This document shows, one piece after another, positions 42,301 through 51,398 of a DNA stretch of 64,000 nt (its first letter is position 1; the number at the start of each line of letters is the position of its first letter). The notes under the pieces are model-generated. The model was given only the letters and a program-made list of their open reading frames with translations. It had not been told where the DNA came from and ran no database searches. The stretch comes from an uncultured Clostridia bacterium (GTDB taxonomy: Bacteria; Bacillota; Clostridia; Christensenellales; Aristaeellaceae): assembly GCA_934667105.1 (NCBI GenBank), contig CAKULG010000005.1:76179-140178 (forward strand), written 5' to 3'. The position numbers were made by a program, and so were the translations under genes.

Positions 42301-43449
42301 TTACAATTCCACGATTTCCGCGTTTTTCACCGCAGCGGCGATGAGGGCTTCCTGCTCCAGCTTTTCTTCGCCCTCCAGAATTTTGGCCATTTTCGGCTTT
42401 GTGGCGGGATGGCGAGGGGTGAACACCGTGCAGCAATCCTCATAGGGCAGGGAGGAAGTTTCATAGGTGCCGATCTTCTGGGCGTATTCGATAATATCGA
42501 TCTTGTCAAAGCCGATCAGCGGCCGAAACACAGGCATGGAAACCACCGCGTCGGTGGTTTGCAGCGCCTCCATGGTCTGGCTGGCAACCTGGCCCACCGA
42601 TTCGCCGGTAATCAGCGCCAGGGCGTTCTCATTCTGGGCGATGCGCTCCGCGATGCGCATCATATAGCGGCGCATGATGAGGGTGGTGTAATCCTCGGGG
42701 CATTTTTCGTGAATCTGCATCTGAATCTCGGTGAAGGGTACCACATATACCTTGATGCCGCAGCAGTATTCCGAAAGGATTTTCGCCAGATCCAGCACCT
42801 TCTGCTTGGCCTGTTCGCTGGTATAGGGGAAGGAATGGTAATGCACCGCCACCAGCTGTACGCCCCGTTTGGCGATCATATAGCCCGCCACCGGGCTGTC
42901 GATGCCGCCGGAAAGCAGCAGGGCTGCCTTGCCGCCCGTGCCCACCGGCATGCCGCCCACGGCGGGATACACCCGGCAATACAGATAGGCCTGATCCCGA
43001 ATTTCCACCGACAGGATATGCTCCGGCTTTTTCACATCCACCTTCAAATGATCCTCGTTGTGCATCAGCACATATTCGCCCAGCCGCTGATTAATCTGGG
43101 GGGAATCGAGGAAATAGCGTTTATCCGCCCGGCGGGCCTCCACCTTGAAGGTGCCGTTCACATCGCGCATCATCTGGCTGGCCTGTTCGCACAGGGCCTC
43201 AAAATTATCCTTTTCCATTTCAATGGCGGGGCACACGGAATGCACGCCGAACACCTTGCAAACCCGTTCCAGACAAGCGTCCGCATCCTGCATATCGCTG
43301 ATAAAAATGCGCGCGTCGTGCAGCCACACCTTGCCCCCGAAGGGCCGCGCAGCCTCCTTCACCCGGCTCACCAGCGCCCGAAGAAAATAAGGCCGGTTCA
43401 GGCCCTTTAAATAAATTTCGCCATAGCGTACCATCAGCAGCTTTCGCAT
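42301..43449 (-). CDS. thiI: tRNA 4-thiouridine synthetase / thiazole sulfurtransferase ThiI
   Basis: A 382-residue enzyme that adenylates U8 of tRNA and transfers sulfur to it. The N-terminal ferredoxin-like and THUMP domains (residues 1-165, with NGTFKVEARRADKRYF) are followed by the PP-loop ATPase domain (AALLLSGGIDSPVAGYMIAK). The rhodanese domain of the E. coli enzyme is absent, as usual in Gram-positives. It lies directly downstream of a cysteine desulfurase, the expected sulfur donor. AGGAGG is 9 bases before ATG 43449. Last gene of the long asp23 operon. Confidence 0.95.
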   Translation of the reverse strand: MRKLLMVRYGEIYLKGLNRPYFLRALVSRVKEAARPFGGKVWLHDARIFISDMQDADACLERVCKVFGVHSVCPAIEMEKDNFEALCEQASQMMRDVNGTFKVEARRADKRYFLDSPQINQRLGEYVLMHNEDHLKVDVKKPEHILSVEIRDQAYLYCRVYPAVGGMPVGTGGKAALLLSGGIDSPVAGYMIAKRGVQLVAVHYHSFPYTSEQAKQKVLDLAKILSEYCCGIKVYVVPFTEIQMQIHEKCPEDYTTLIMRRYMMRIAERIAQNENALALITGESVGQVASQTMEALQTTDAVVSMPVFRPLIGFDKIDIIEYAQKIGTYETSSLPYEDCCTVFTPRHPATKPKMAKILEGEEKLEQEALIAAAVKNAEIVEL

Positions 43450-43540
43450 AAAAAGGCATCCTCCTGATTGCCGGGGCCAGCGCGGGCCCGCGGGCCGGTT
43501 TTTGGGGATATTCCATTGGCTTTTCTGCGCGGAATATCGC

Positions 43541-44683
43541 TTATCTTCTCTGGTATTTGGAAAGAATCTGGTATTGCCTCAGGCAGGCCGCCGCCACCTG
43601 CTCCATTTCCTCCGCCGTGTTTTCGGGGCAGAGGGAGAAGCGCAGCGCGGATTCCGCCAGCGGCCGGGGCGTATGCATGGCCTGGAGCACGGGGCTCACC
43701 TTCTGCTTATGGGAGGAACAGGCGGAGCCCATGCCCACATAAATGCCCTCGCCCTCCAGGGCATGGAGCATGGTTTCGGAGCGCACAGGCGGCAGGGATA
43801 CATTCAGGATATGGGGCGCGGCCTGGGGCGAATCGGGGGCGGGGCCGTTGACGCTGGCCTGGGGGATGGCCGCCTTCAGGCAGGCCCATAGGCGCAGCTT
43901 TACAGCCCGCAGGTCGTTTTCCCGGGGGAAATTCCGGATGGCGGCCAGCAGGCCCGCCACGCCGGGGGTGTTTTCCGTGCCGGAGCGCAGCGCGCCCTCC
44001 TGCCCGCCGCCCACGGCACGGGGATGCAGCTTTACTCCCGGGGCGCACACCAACGCGCCGATTCCCTTGGGCCCGTGAATTTTGTGGCCCGAAAGGGCGT
44101 ATGTATCCGCCTGCAAGGCGGCCATGTCAAAGGGAACACGCAGAAAGCCCTGCACCCCGTCCACATGAAAGTGCGCGTTCGGGGCCAGCTCTCGCCGCAG
44201 CCGGGCGATTTCTGCCAGGGGCTGAATCGCCCCTGTTTCGTTATTCACCTGCATGCAGCAGATCATTTTGGTATCCGGCGTGAGCAATTCCCGCAGGGCG
44301 GCAAGATCCACCAGCCCCTCGCCGTCGTAGGGGATGGGCAGCGCTTCCAGCCCCGCCGCCTCCAGGCACGCTTCCTTTACCGCCGGGTGCTCCCCGGCGC
44401 TGTAGAGCACGCGTCCGCCGTTTCGTTCTGAAAAAAGGCGGCCCAGGATGGCCAGGTTATCCGCCTCCGTGCCGCCGGAGGTGCAAATCACGGCGCTGCC
44501 GCCCTTGGCATGGACGGCGGAAAGGATGGCCTCGCGGCAGGCGCGCAGCCCCCGGGCGGGAACCATGGCGGGGGCGTACAGGGCGGAGGGATTGAAATAT
44601 TCCTCCTGCATGCAGCGCGCCATCGCCGCCACGACGGCCTCCGTGGGCCGGGTGGTGGCGCTGTTATCTAGATAGATGGGCAT
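43541..44683 (-). CDS. Cysteine desulfurase (NifS/IscS-like), partner of ThiI
   Basis: A 380-residue PLP enzyme that takes sulfur from cysteine. IYLDNSATTRPTEAVV opens the protein; the PLP-binding Lys is in YALSGHKIHGPKGIGALV (about residue 200), and the sulfur-accepting Cys is in GMGSACSSHKQK (about residue 321). The gene pair with thiI is standard in Bacillota lacking a full isc operon and serves tRNA thiolation. ATG 44683 is preferred over an in-frame TTG at 44713, which overlaps the upstream gene. The 91-base gap to thiI shows no terminator. Confidence 0.93.
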   Translation of the reverse strand: MPIYLDNSATTRPTEAVVAAMARCMQEEYFNPSALYAPAMVPARGLRACREAILSAVHAKGGSAVICTSGGTEADNLAILGRLFSERNGGRVLYSAGEHPAVKEACLEAAGLEALPIPYDGEGLVDLAALRELLTPDTKMICCMQVNNETGAIQPLAEIARLRRELAPNAHFHVDGVQGFLRVPFDMAALQADTYALSGHKIHGPKGIGALVCAPGVKLHPRAVGGGQEGALRSGTENTPGVAGLLAAIRNFPRENDLRAVKLRLWACLKAAIPQASVNGPAPDSPQAAPHILNVSLPPVRSETMLHALEGEGIYVGMGSACSSHKQKVSPVLQAMHTPRPLAESALRFSLCPENTAEEMEQVAAACLRQYQILSKYQRR

Positions 44684-44697
44684 ATTGCGGCCTCTTT

Positions 44698-45255
44698 TCA
44701 GTTGTTCTGCCAAACGCCCTGGGAAATGTATTTCTTAATCAGGCCGATCATTTCCTCGCTGGGCTCGATGATGATGATGCGCTTGTTGTTATCCTTCTGG
44801 AAGTAGAAATAGAACAGCTCCGCTTCCCGGTTCAGGAACCAATTGGTGCGCTTCACCCCCGGCATATTGATATACCGCTGGAAGGAGCCGGAGGCGACCA
44901 GGCCGCAGGCTTCAACATTGCGCACGTTCATGGTGCCCAGGTTCTTGCGCTTTTTATTGTTGAACACTTGAGCGAAATCCATCTGTCCGTTGGTGAAGGT
45001 GTATTCGTATTCCATCTTGATCTGATCCTTGCGCAGGAACAGCAGCACCGCCGCGCCGCCGAAGATCACTAGCTGCGCCGCGTAGATAAGCACGGAGGTG
45101 GAAAAGCCCTCGGTGCTCAGCACCAGGGTGACGTTCTGCAATTGCAGAAAGGCGTACAGCCCAAAGAGCACCAGCATCACCCAGGACAGGGCGTAGAGCA
45201 GGCCTTCCAGGCCCCTTTTCCGCTTGACGACAACTTCCTCCAAGAATGAATCCAT
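44698..45255 (-). CDS. Small two-helix membrane protein of unknown function (DUF6106-like)
   Basis: A 185-residue protein with two N-terminal membrane helices (about 18-42 and 52-75) and a cytoplasmic mixed alpha/beta domain (EYEYTFTNGQMDFAQVFNNK; MNVRNVEACGLVASGSF; ELFYFYFQKDNNKRIIII). It resembles conserved Clostridial proteins I associate with DUF6106; that name is a recollection, not verified. It sits between the PAP2-like gene and the cysteine desulfurase with AAAGGAGG before ATG 45255. Role unknown. Confidence 0.7.
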   Translation of the reverse strand: MDSFLEEVVVKRKRGLEGLLYALSWVMLVLFGLYAFLQLQNVTLVLSTEGFSTSVLIYAAQLVIFGGAAVLLFLRKDQIKMEYEYTFTNGQMDFAQVFNNKKRKNLGTMNVRNVEACGLVASGSFQRYINMPGVKRTNWFLNREAELFYFYFQKDNNKRIIIIEPSEEMIGLIKKYISQGVWQNN

Positions 45256-45283
45256 GATTGTTCCTCCTTTAAAATGATAGCGT

Positions 45284-45730
45284 TTACGCCATAATCAACA
45301 CCATAATCAGCCCCAACAGCACGCCGCCGCACACTTCCAGCGGCGTATGGCCCACCAGTTCCTTCAGCCGCGCCTCGGTAATGGGCTGGCCCTCGATAAG
45401 CAACTCCCGCAGGATGCGGTTGAGCACCGCGCCCTGGCGGCCCGTTTCCGCCCGCACGCCCATGGCGTCGTAAATCACCACAGCCATCAGCGCGAAGGCC
45501 AGGGCGAAATAGGTGGAGCCGAAGCCCTCCCGCAGCCCCGTCATCAGCGCCAGGGAAAATACGAAAGCGCTGTGGGAGGAAGGCATGCCCCCCATGCCGA
45601 AGGCGCGCCGCCAATCCAGCTTTTTCTCCATCCAGAAATTCAACAGCACCTTGATGGCCTGGGCGGCCACCCAGGAAAGCGCCGCGCATTGCAGCACGCG
45701 GTTTTGCAGCAAATCCATGATCCCGTTCAC
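45284..45730 (-). CDS. Divergent PAP2-family (DUF212/YuiD-type) membrane protein
   Basis: A 148-residue protein with four helices. GGMPSSHSAFVFSLAL, then VIYDAMGVRAETGRQ and LKELVGHTPLEVCGG are the three conserved segments of the divergent acid-phosphatase/VPTase group. By homology it might dephosphorylate a lipid or isoprenoid diphosphate; its position after ispA fits, but this is inferred. GTG 45730 has GGAAGGA 10 bases upstream; ATG 45718 is an alternative start. Confidence 0.85.
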   Translation of the reverse strand: MNGIMDLLQNRVLQCAALSWVAAQAIKVLLNFWMEKKLDWRRAFGMGGMPSSHSAFVFSLALMTGLREGFGSTYFALAFALMAVVIYDAMGVRAETGRQGAVLNRILRELLIEGQPITEARLKELVGHTPLEVCGGVLLGLIMVLIMA

Positions 45731-45762
45731 AATCCGTTCGTCCTTCCGCGCTTTTTTCCCCT

Positions 45763-46629
45763 TTATTTTACGCGATGCAGGGTGGCCTGCGCAAGGGCCT
45801 GCAAAAATTCCGCCTTATTTCCGAAGCAGTTCAGCGCGTCCACGGCGGCCTGAATATGGGCTTGCGCATCCCTGCGCGCCTGCTCCGCGCCCACGCAGGC
45901 GGGCCAGGTCAGCTTGCCCTCCGCCGCGTCCTTGCCGGTGGATTTGCCCAGCAGCCGAGCGTCTCCCTCCAGATCCAGCAGATCGTCCACAATCTGAAAG
46001 GCCAGGCCCAGATGCACCCCGTAGACGCGGCCTGCGGCCACCGCCTCCGGCCCCGCGCCGCCCAGTAGCAGCCCGGCGGCCACCGGCCCCGCCATCAGGG
46101 CGGAGGTTTTCCCACGGTGGATTTTTTCCACCAACTCGGGGGTGGGGGCCGTGCCTTCCAGCGTCACATCCAGCGTCTGCCCCGCCAGCATGCCGCCCAC
46201 ACCCGCGGAAAGCGCCAACTCCCGCAGCGCGTCCAGCGCCTTGGGATGGGGCTGCACGGCCATGATTTCAAAGGCGTGGGTCAGCAGCCCGTCCCCTGCC
46301 AGAATGGCCAGCGCTTCGCCGTAAACCACATGATTGGTAGGCTTTCCTCGGCGCAGGGTGTCGTTATCCATAGCAGGCAGATCGTCATGAATCAGGGAAT
46401 AGGCGTGGATCATTTCCACCGCGCAGGCAAAGGGCATGGCCGCTTCCGCATCGCCCCCCGTCATTTCGCAGGCGGCCAGCAAAAGCGCCGCCCGCAGCCG
46501 CTTGCCCCCTGCCAGCAGGCTGTAGCGCATGGCGGAGCGTAATTGCTCCGGCGCGTCGGCCATGGGCAGGGCCTCCAACGCCGCCTCAATTTTTTTGCGA
46601 TAGGCCTGATACTGCGCTTCGTAATTCAT
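45763..46629 (-). CDS. ispA: Polyprenyl synthetase (geranyl/farnesyl diphosphate synthase type)
   Basis: A 288-residue short-chain prenyltransferase that condenses IPP with allylic diphosphates. GGKRLRAALLLAACE near residue 41, the first Asp-rich motif IHDDLPAMDNDTLRRGKP (about 79-96), LAGQTLDV and the second Asp motif FQIVDDLLDLEGD are all present. The product is probably farnesyl diphosphate, judged by the small residues around the first motif. The start overlaps the xseB stop by 4 bases (ATGA), with GGAGG inside xseB. Confidence 0.93.
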   Translation of the reverse strand: MNYEAQYQAYRKKIEAALEALPMADAPEQLRSAMRYSLLAGGKRLRAALLLAACEMTGGDAEAAMPFACAVEMIHAYSLIHDDLPAMDNDTLRRGKPTNHVVYGEALAILAGDGLLTHAFEIMAVQPHPKALDALRELALSAGVGGMLAGQTLDVTLEGTAPTPELVEKIHRGKTSALMAGPVAAGLLLGGAGPEAVAAGRVYGVHLGLAFQIVDDLLDLEGDARLLGKSTGKDAAEGKLTWPACVGAEQARRDAQAHIQAAVDALNCFGNKAEFLQALAQATLHRVK

Positions 46630-46844
46630 GGCGCGTCCTCCATGGGCACGGCTTCCCCGCCGGATAATTCCAGCATGCGCTTTTCGGCGGCGGATAATTC
46701 CGCCGTGAGGGCCTTGGATAATTTCATGCCCTCCTCGTAGGCCGCCAGCGATTCATTCAGCGGCAGCGAGCCTTCCTCCATTTTGCGCACCAGCGCCTCG
46801 AGTTCCAGCAGCTTTTCTTCAAAGCTCGGTTGTTTCTTCGCCAA
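46626..46844 (-). CDS. xseB: Exodeoxyribonuclease VII small subunit
   Basis: A 72-residue helical subunit: SFEEKLLELEALVRKMEEGS, LPLNESLAAYEEGMKL, then LSAAEKRML, typical of XseB. I set the start at TTG 46844, six bases after AGGAGG, where family similarity begins; the longer frame (to 46880) lies wholly within xseA and has no RBS. It overlaps xseA by 26 bases. It forms a complex with XseA that degrades single-stranded DNA. Confidence 0.9.
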   Translation of the reverse strand: MAKKQPSFEEKLLELEALVRKMEEGSLPLNESLAAYEEGMKLSKALTAELSAAEKRMLELSGGEAVPMEDAP

Positions 46845-48042
46845 AGGGATCCTCCTTCCGTATCCGGGCCGTCCGCACATCCAGGCGGCCGTCTCGCAGC
46901 AGCAGCGTCATTTCGGGCAGGGCCTGTTCCACGCTGGAAATGGCCTGTCCCTCTGCCAGCACCACGGCGTAGCCCCGGTTCAGGGCCTGGCGCGGGCCAA
47001 GCGCCGTCAGCTTTTCCGAAAGCTGGGCGATGCGCGCCTGCCGGGCCGTAAGCTGCCGCTCCATCAGCGCGCTTAGCTTTTGCGATAGGATATCCTTGCG
47101 CGCCTGGGCGTTTTTGATCTGGGCCGCGGGGTGCCGGGCGGCCAGCCGCTTTTCATATTGCGCCAGGGCGGCCCGGCGGCTGAGCAGGCTGTTTTGCCCC
47201 GCCCGCTCCAGGGCGGCGGCCAGCTTGCCGATGGTGGAAAGCAGCGTCTCGCGCTGAGGCACGCACAGCTCCGCCGCAGCGGAGGGGGTGGCGGCCCGCA
47301 GATCGGCCGCCAGATCGGACAGCGTCACATCCACCTCGTGGCCCACCGCCGATACCACTGGCACCGGGCAGGCCGCGATGGCGCGCACCACAATTTCTTC
47401 ATTGAAAGCCCATAAATCCTCCAGCGATCCGCCGCCCCGCCCCACGATAATAACGTCCACCTGGGGCAGCGCGGAAATTTCCGCAATGCCCCGGGCGATA
47501 TCCTCCGCCGCGCCCTCGCCCTGCACCTGGGCGGGCCGCAGAATCAACTGCATGGCGGGATAGCGGCGTCGGGTGACGGTGGCGATATCGTGAATCACCG
47601 CGCCGGAGCGGGAAGTGACAACGCCAACCGCCCGGGGCAGCAGCGGCAAAGGCCGCTTTTTCGTCACATCGAAAAGCCCTTCCTTGAGCAGCTTGGCCTT
47701 CAGCGCCTCGTATTTCAGGTATAACTCGCCCACGCCGTCCTGGGTCATGCCCTCCACATAAAATTGATAGCTGCCCGAGGCGGGATACAGCCCCACCGCG
47801 CCCTGCAAAATCACCTTCATGCCGTTTTCCGGCGTGAAGCGCAGCTGCTGATTATGGGCGCGGAAGAAGACGCACTGAATGCGGCTTTGCTCATCCTTGA
47901 GGGTGAAATACCAATGGCCTGAGGCGTAGCGCTTAAAATCGCTGATTTCTCCCCGCAGGGAAAGGAAGCGCAGGGAGGGGTCGCTGGCCAGCGCCCGGCG
48001 CACATAGTCGTTCAGTTCGGATACGGTCAGCGTCCAGGCCAT
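46819..48042 (-). CDS. xseA: Exodeoxyribonuclease VII large subunit
   Basis: A 407-residue nuclease subunit. The N-terminal OB-fold (residues 1-100: WTLTVSELNDYVRRAL; RGEISDFKRYASGHWYFTLK) binds DNA; the catalytic domain has VGVVTSRSGAVIHDI, IIVGRGGGSLEDLWAFNEE and PVVSAVGHEVDVTLSDLAAD; a coiled-coil C-terminal region follows. One base separates it from folD, so it is part of the asp23 operon. The C-terminal RTARIRKEDPFG tail overlaps xseB. Confidence 0.96.
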   Translation of the reverse strand: MAWTLTVSELNDYVRRALASDPSLRFLSLRGEISDFKRYASGHWYFTLKDEQSRIQCVFFRAHNQQLRFTPENGMKVILQGAVGLYPASGSYQFYVEGMTQDGVGELYLKYEALKAKLLKEGLFDVTKKRPLPLLPRAVGVVTSRSGAVIHDIATVTRRRYPAMQLILRPAQVQGEGAAEDIARGIAEISALPQVDVIIVGRGGGSLEDLWAFNEEIVVRAIAACPVPVVSAVGHEVDVTLSDLAADLRAATPSAAAELCVPQRETLLSTIGKLAAALERAGQNSLLSRRAALAQYEKRLAARHPAAQIKNAQARKDILSQKLSALMERQLTARQARIAQLSEKLTALGPRQALNRGYAVVLAEGQAISSVEQALPEMTLLLRDGRLDVRTARIRKEDPFGEETTEL

Positions 48043-48043
48043 G

Positions 48044-48889
48044 TTACCGCGCCTTTCTTTCGGCAGCCTGAATGGTGTTCTCCATCAGCATGCCGATGGT
48101 CATTTTCCCAACGCCCCCCGGCACGGGGGAAATCCACCCCGCTATCGGCGCGACGGCTTCAAAATCCACATCCCCGCGCAGGCCTGCGGCCGTGCGGTTG
48201 ATTCCCACGTCGATCACCGCAGCCCCGGGCTTCACCATGTTCGCCGTGATAAAGCCGGGCTTGCCCACTGCGGCCACCAAAATATCCGCCCGCTGGGTAT
48301 GGGCGGCCAGATTTTCCGTGCGGGAATGGCACAGGGTGACGGTACAATTCTCCTGCAGCAGCAGCAGCGCCATGGGCTTGCCCACAATATTGCTGCGGCC
48401 CACCACCACGGCGTCCTTTCCCGCCAGGGGAACGCCCGCCTGCTTGAGCATATGCAGAACGCCCTTAGGCGTGCAGGGAACGGTGCAGGGCTCCCCGGCC
48501 AGCAGCCGCCCGGCGTTTACGGGGTGAAAGCCGTCCACATCCTTTTCGGGCGGAATGCATTGCAGCGCCGCCGCCGCGTCCAAATGGCCGGGCAGGGGCA
48601 ATTGCAGCAGCACACCGTCAAACCGCGCATCCTGGCACAGGGCGCGCAGCACGGCCTCCAATTCCTGCTGGCTCACGGCCTGGGGCAGGCGCACCGTCTG
48701 GGAAAAAATGCCCAGGGCATGGCAGGCCGCTTCTTTATTGCGGACGTAGATCTGGCTGGCGGGATCCTCTCCGGCCAGCACCACGGCCAGGCCAACGCCC
48801 ACGCCCCGCGCCCGCAGCGCGTCCACCCGGGCCTTTTGCTCCTCCGCCAGTGCGGCGGCCATTTTCCTGCCGTCAAGAATGATCGCCAT
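48044..48889 (-). CDS. folD: Methylenetetrahydrofolate dehydrogenase/cyclohydrolase FolD
   Basis: A 281-residue bifunctional folate enzyme: it oxidises methylene-THF and hydrolyses methenyl-THF. YVRNKEAACHALGI carries the catalytic Lys; GVLLQLPLPGHLD and PPEKDVDGFHPVN are signature motifs; VVVGRSNIVGKPMALLLL begins the NADP-binding domain; ISPVPGGVGKMTIGMLMENT closes it. ATG 48889 lies inside the upstream Kae1-like gene with AAAGGAGG before it (17-base overlap). Confidence 0.97.
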   Translation of the reverse strand: MAIILDGRKMAAALAEEQKARVDALRARGVGVGLAVVLAGEDPASQIYVRNKEAACHALGIFSQTVRLPQAVSQQELEAVLRALCQDARFDGVLLQLPLPGHLDAAAALQCIPPEKDVDGFHPVNAGRLLAGEPCTVPCTPKGVLHMLKQAGVPLAGKDAVVVGRSNIVGKPMALLLLQENCTVTLCHSRTENLAAHTQRADILVAAVGKPGFITANMVKPGAAVIDVGINRTAAGLRGDVDFEAVAPIAGWISPVPGGVGKMTIGMLMENTIQAAERKAR

Positions 48890-49832
48890 GAGGCGCTTCC
48901 TCCTTTTGCAGCCGTTCCAGGCCCAGCAGCGCCACGCCCACGGCGTTATCCCCCGAAAATTCGGGCCGCCCGAAGAAAAGGCGCAGGCCTGTCCGGCGCT
49001 TTTCATTGCGTTCCAGCAGCAACTCCCGCAGCAATTGCGAGGAGGCCACGCCCCCTGCCAGCAGCACGTCCCGCACGTCCGTCTTTCGGGCCGCCGCAGC
49101 CAGCAGCCGCAGCACCGTGCGGCAAAGCGCGCTGTATACCTCCGCCGCCACGTCCTCGGGCCGCTCGCCCCCGGCGATCATGCGCTGCAATTGCGCCTCC
49201 GCCCCGGAAAAATGGCAGGCAAGGGCCTGCTCATCCAGGCTCACCGGCACCCGCGCGGCGCTTTTGCCCTGCCGGGCCAGCCGCTCCAGATGCGGGCCGC
49301 AGGGGAAGGGAAGCCCCAGGGCCACGCCCACGCGATCCACCAGCTGGCCCGCATGCAAATCCATGGCCGCGCCCAGGGGATGCAGCGCGGCACCTTCCTT
49401 GAGCAGCACGTCGGTGGTGCCGCCGGAAAGGTGGAGGGCCAGAAAGCGCTCCGCCTTCAGGCCCGTGCCCCACTGCGCGGCGCGGATATGACCCTGCTGG
49501 TGGCTGGTTTCGTAAAAGGGAACCCCCAGCGCCGCCGCCAGCGAACGGCCGAAGGCGGCCCCCACCTGGAAAACGGGCATGTAGGAGGCGACGTCGTCCC
49601 GGGGAGCGCGGGAAGCGCACACGCAGGAGATGGGCTCCGTCCGGTCCTGGCACGCTTCCTCCACCACTTGCGCAAGCTGTCTTACATGCGCAAAAACGGC
49701 CTCGCTTTGGCGAAGGCCGCGTTCTCCCGCAGGAACGGGCAATAGCTTCCGCGCCTGCCGCGGCGAAGCGCTATCCGAGCACAGCGCCGCAGAGGTGGTG
49801 TAGCAGCTGGTATCCACGCCCAACGCAAGCAT
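48873..49832 (-). CDS. Kae1/TsaD-like paralogue
   Basis: A 319-residue ASKHA-fold protein of the TsaD (t6A) family. MLALGVDTSCYTTSAAL opens the ATP site; the metal-binding HxxxH motif is TSHQQGHIRAAQWG; LALHLSGGTTDVLL and VLLAGGVASSQLLREL are further ATP motifs; a GDNAVGVALLG segment ends it. In Clostridia such a paralogue is found beside nusB and xseA and differs from the true tsaD. Its role is unknown; it may be structural or regulatory. The start overlaps the nusB stop by one base (TAATG). Confidence 0.82.
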   Translation of the reverse strand: MLALGVDTSCYTTSAALCSDSASPRQARKLLPVPAGERGLRQSEAVFAHVRQLAQVVEEACQDRTEPISCVCASRAPRDDVASYMPVFQVGAAFGRSLAAALGVPFYETSHQQGHIRAAQWGTGLKAERFLALHLSGGTTDVLLKEGAALHPLGAAMDLHAGQLVDRVGVALGLPFPCGPHLERLARQGKSAARVPVSLDEQALACHFSGAEAQLQRMIAGGERPEDVAAEVYSALCRTVLRLLAAAARKTDVRDVLLAGGVASSQLLRELLLERNEKRRTGLRLFFGRPEFSGDNAVGVALLGLERLQKEEAPHGDHS

Positions 49833-50251
49833 TATGCGTCGGCTCCTTTTTCCTCATGCAGGCACGCCAGGGCGGCGGCCAGCACGCCGTTAATGAATTT
49901 GCCCGCCTGGGGGCAATCGAAGCGCTTGGCAAGGGTGACGGCCTCGTCGATCACCACGGCGTCCGGCGTATCCTGGGTGTATGCCAGCTCGTAGGCAGCC
50001 ACGCGCAGAATGGCCAGATCCACCTTGGCCAGGCGATCCAGCGCCCAGCCCTTCAAACATTTTTCAATCAGCGCATCCAGCTCCGCCGCGTGCGCCTGCA
50101 CGCCCGAGAGAATGCCGTCGATATAGGCCTGGTCGTCCTCCTCGGGCGTGAATTCAATCAGCCCGCGCAGCGTATCCTCGCCGCCGTCGCCGCCCAGTAT
50201 ATTTTCATATTCCATCTGCACGGCCGCAGCCCGCGCCGTTTTTCGCGCCAT
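49832..50251 (-). CDS. nusB: Transcription antitermination factor NusB
   Basis: A 139-residue all-helical protein of the NusB family, which joins NusE/S10 in rRNA antitermination. Typical are the basic N-terminus MARKTARAAAVQMEYE, WALDRLAKVDLAILRVAAYE, and DAVVIDEAVTLAKRFDCPQA followed by KFINGVLAA. Length is normal for the family. No strong RBS (GGGGTAG). It follows DUF2273 by 25 bases and overlaps the Kae1-like gene. Confidence 0.95.
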   Translation of the reverse strand: MARKTARAAAVQMEYENILGGDGGEDTLRGLIEFTPEEDDQAYIDGILSGVQAHAAELDALIEKCLKGWALDRLAKVDLAILRVAAYELAYTQDTPDAVVIDEAVTLAKRFDCPQAGKFINGVLAAALACLHEEKGADA

Positions 50252-50276
50252 GGGAATCTACCCCGTTCCTCAAAAA

Positions 50277-50594
50277 TTATTCTTTGTTCTGCGTATGCTG
50301 CTCCTGTGCGTTTTGCAGCGCGTCGTCCAGATCCCTGCGGGTTTCCCGGAAGGGGATGTTCTGCTTGGGCGGGAACAGCTTATTCACCGTGCCGCGCACC
50401 CATTCTTTTTTATCCTTCACGCCGCCCAGGAAAGCGCCCAGGGCCACCAGCGCGGCCACCAGCAGCGTTTGCCAGAAGCCGATGGTCAGGAACAGCAACG
50501 CCAGCACCATGGCCGCCACGCTGAAAAATACGGCGCATTCAGGCGTACCGATCTGGAAGCAATGCCGAAAGAAATTTTTCCATTTTTCATTCAT
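50277..50594 (-). CDS. DUF2273 small membrane protein
   Basis: A 105-residue protein with two central helices (about 20-38 and 43-60: FSVAAMVLALLFLTIGFWQT; VAALVALGAFLGGVKDKKEW). It matches DUF2273 proteins, which occur with Asp23 and AmaP and probably help anchor that complex to the membrane. It overlaps the amaP stop by 8 bases, with AAAGGAGGG before ATG 50594. The C-terminal tail is polar. Confidence 0.85.
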   Translation of the reverse strand: MNEKWKNFFRHCFQIGTPECAVFFSVAAMVLALLFLTIGFWQTLLVAALVALGAFLGGVKDKKEWVRGTVNKLFPPKQNIPFRETRRDLDDALQNAQEQHTQNKE

Positions 50595-51372
50595 TTTCTT
50601 CGCCCTCCTTTACTTCTGCGGGCGTTTCATTTTCCGTCTCAGGGGCTTCCGGCGCGGGCGCGTCCGCCTGGGACTTTTCCACAGGGGCTGCCTCCGGCAC
50701 GGGCGTTTCCGCCTTGAGGGCCTCGGGCTGCGCCTCGGCGGGCGCGGCCTCGCCCCGGCCAAAAATGCGCTGGTGCATGGGCACCTTTTGCTTTTCTCGG
50801 GGTTCGGGCTGCTGGCGCTCCTCGCTTTCTGCGGGCACCAGATAGGGGGAGTTCCCCGCCGCCGCCTGAGCGGTTTCCACCGTCACGCGCACCTCCCGCA
50901 CATCGATGCCGGAAGAGGCCACCAGGTATTGCTTAATCTGTTTTTGCAGGGAAGCCACTGCCAGGGGGATGGAAATGTTATTGGCCAGGGAAATTTTCAG
51001 ATCGATGGTCACGCCCTCGCGTCCGTTGCGCACGCGCATGGCCACCAGGTTGATTTCCTCATGCATGTCGATGCATTTCTGCACCAGGTTTTCCACGGCC
51101 TTCACCGCGATGCGCAATTCGCCGTTTTCCGTTTGCTGCACGATGAAATCGTGCTTGTGGGAATTGAGCTTATGGGGCAGGGCCAGCAGGTACGCGCCGA
51201 AAAGAATGAGAACCGCGCCTCCCGCGATGCAGGCGATGCGCACGGGCAGGGGCAGCATATTCAGATCCACCCCCAGCACCTGCACGCCCAGCGCCAGCAG
51301 GAACGCGCCTGCGGCGATAGTAATTACCGCGCCGAGGAAGAGGATCAAGCGATCCCAGAACCGGATTTTCAT
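50587..51372 (-). CDS. amaP: Alkaline shock response membrane anchor protein AmaP
   Basis: A 261-residue protein: two membrane helices (about 10-33 and 45-67), an Asp23-like domain (ENGELRIAVKAVENLVQKCI; SLANNISIPLAVASLQKQIK; SGIDVREVRVTVE), then an unusually long Pro/Glu/Ala-rich tail (from about residue 175). AmaP recruits Asp23-family proteins to the membrane. ATG 51372 has AGGAGGG upstream. The acidic tail resembles that of the Asp23 protein encoded just before it. Confidence 0.88.
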   Translation of the reverse strand: MKIRFWDRLILFLGAVITIAAGAFLLALGVQVLGVDLNMLPLPVRIACIAGGAVLILFGAYLLALPHKLNSHKHDFIVQQTENGELRIAVKAVENLVQKCIDMHEEINLVAMRVRNGREGVTIDLKISLANNISIPLAVASLQKQIKQYLVASSGIDVREVRVTVETAQAAAGNSPYLVPAESEERQQPEPREKQKVPMHQRIFGRGEAAPAEAQPEALKAETPVPEAAPVEKSQADAPAPEAPETENETPAEVKEGEENE

Positions 51373-51398
51373 GATGCTTCCCTCCTTGCCGGGCACGA

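Noticed and set aside
48873..49832. Calling the Kae1-like gene the true tsaD
   Set aside because: It has HxxxH but diverges elsewhere, and Clostridia usually encode tsaD separately; without a genome search the name would be unsafe.
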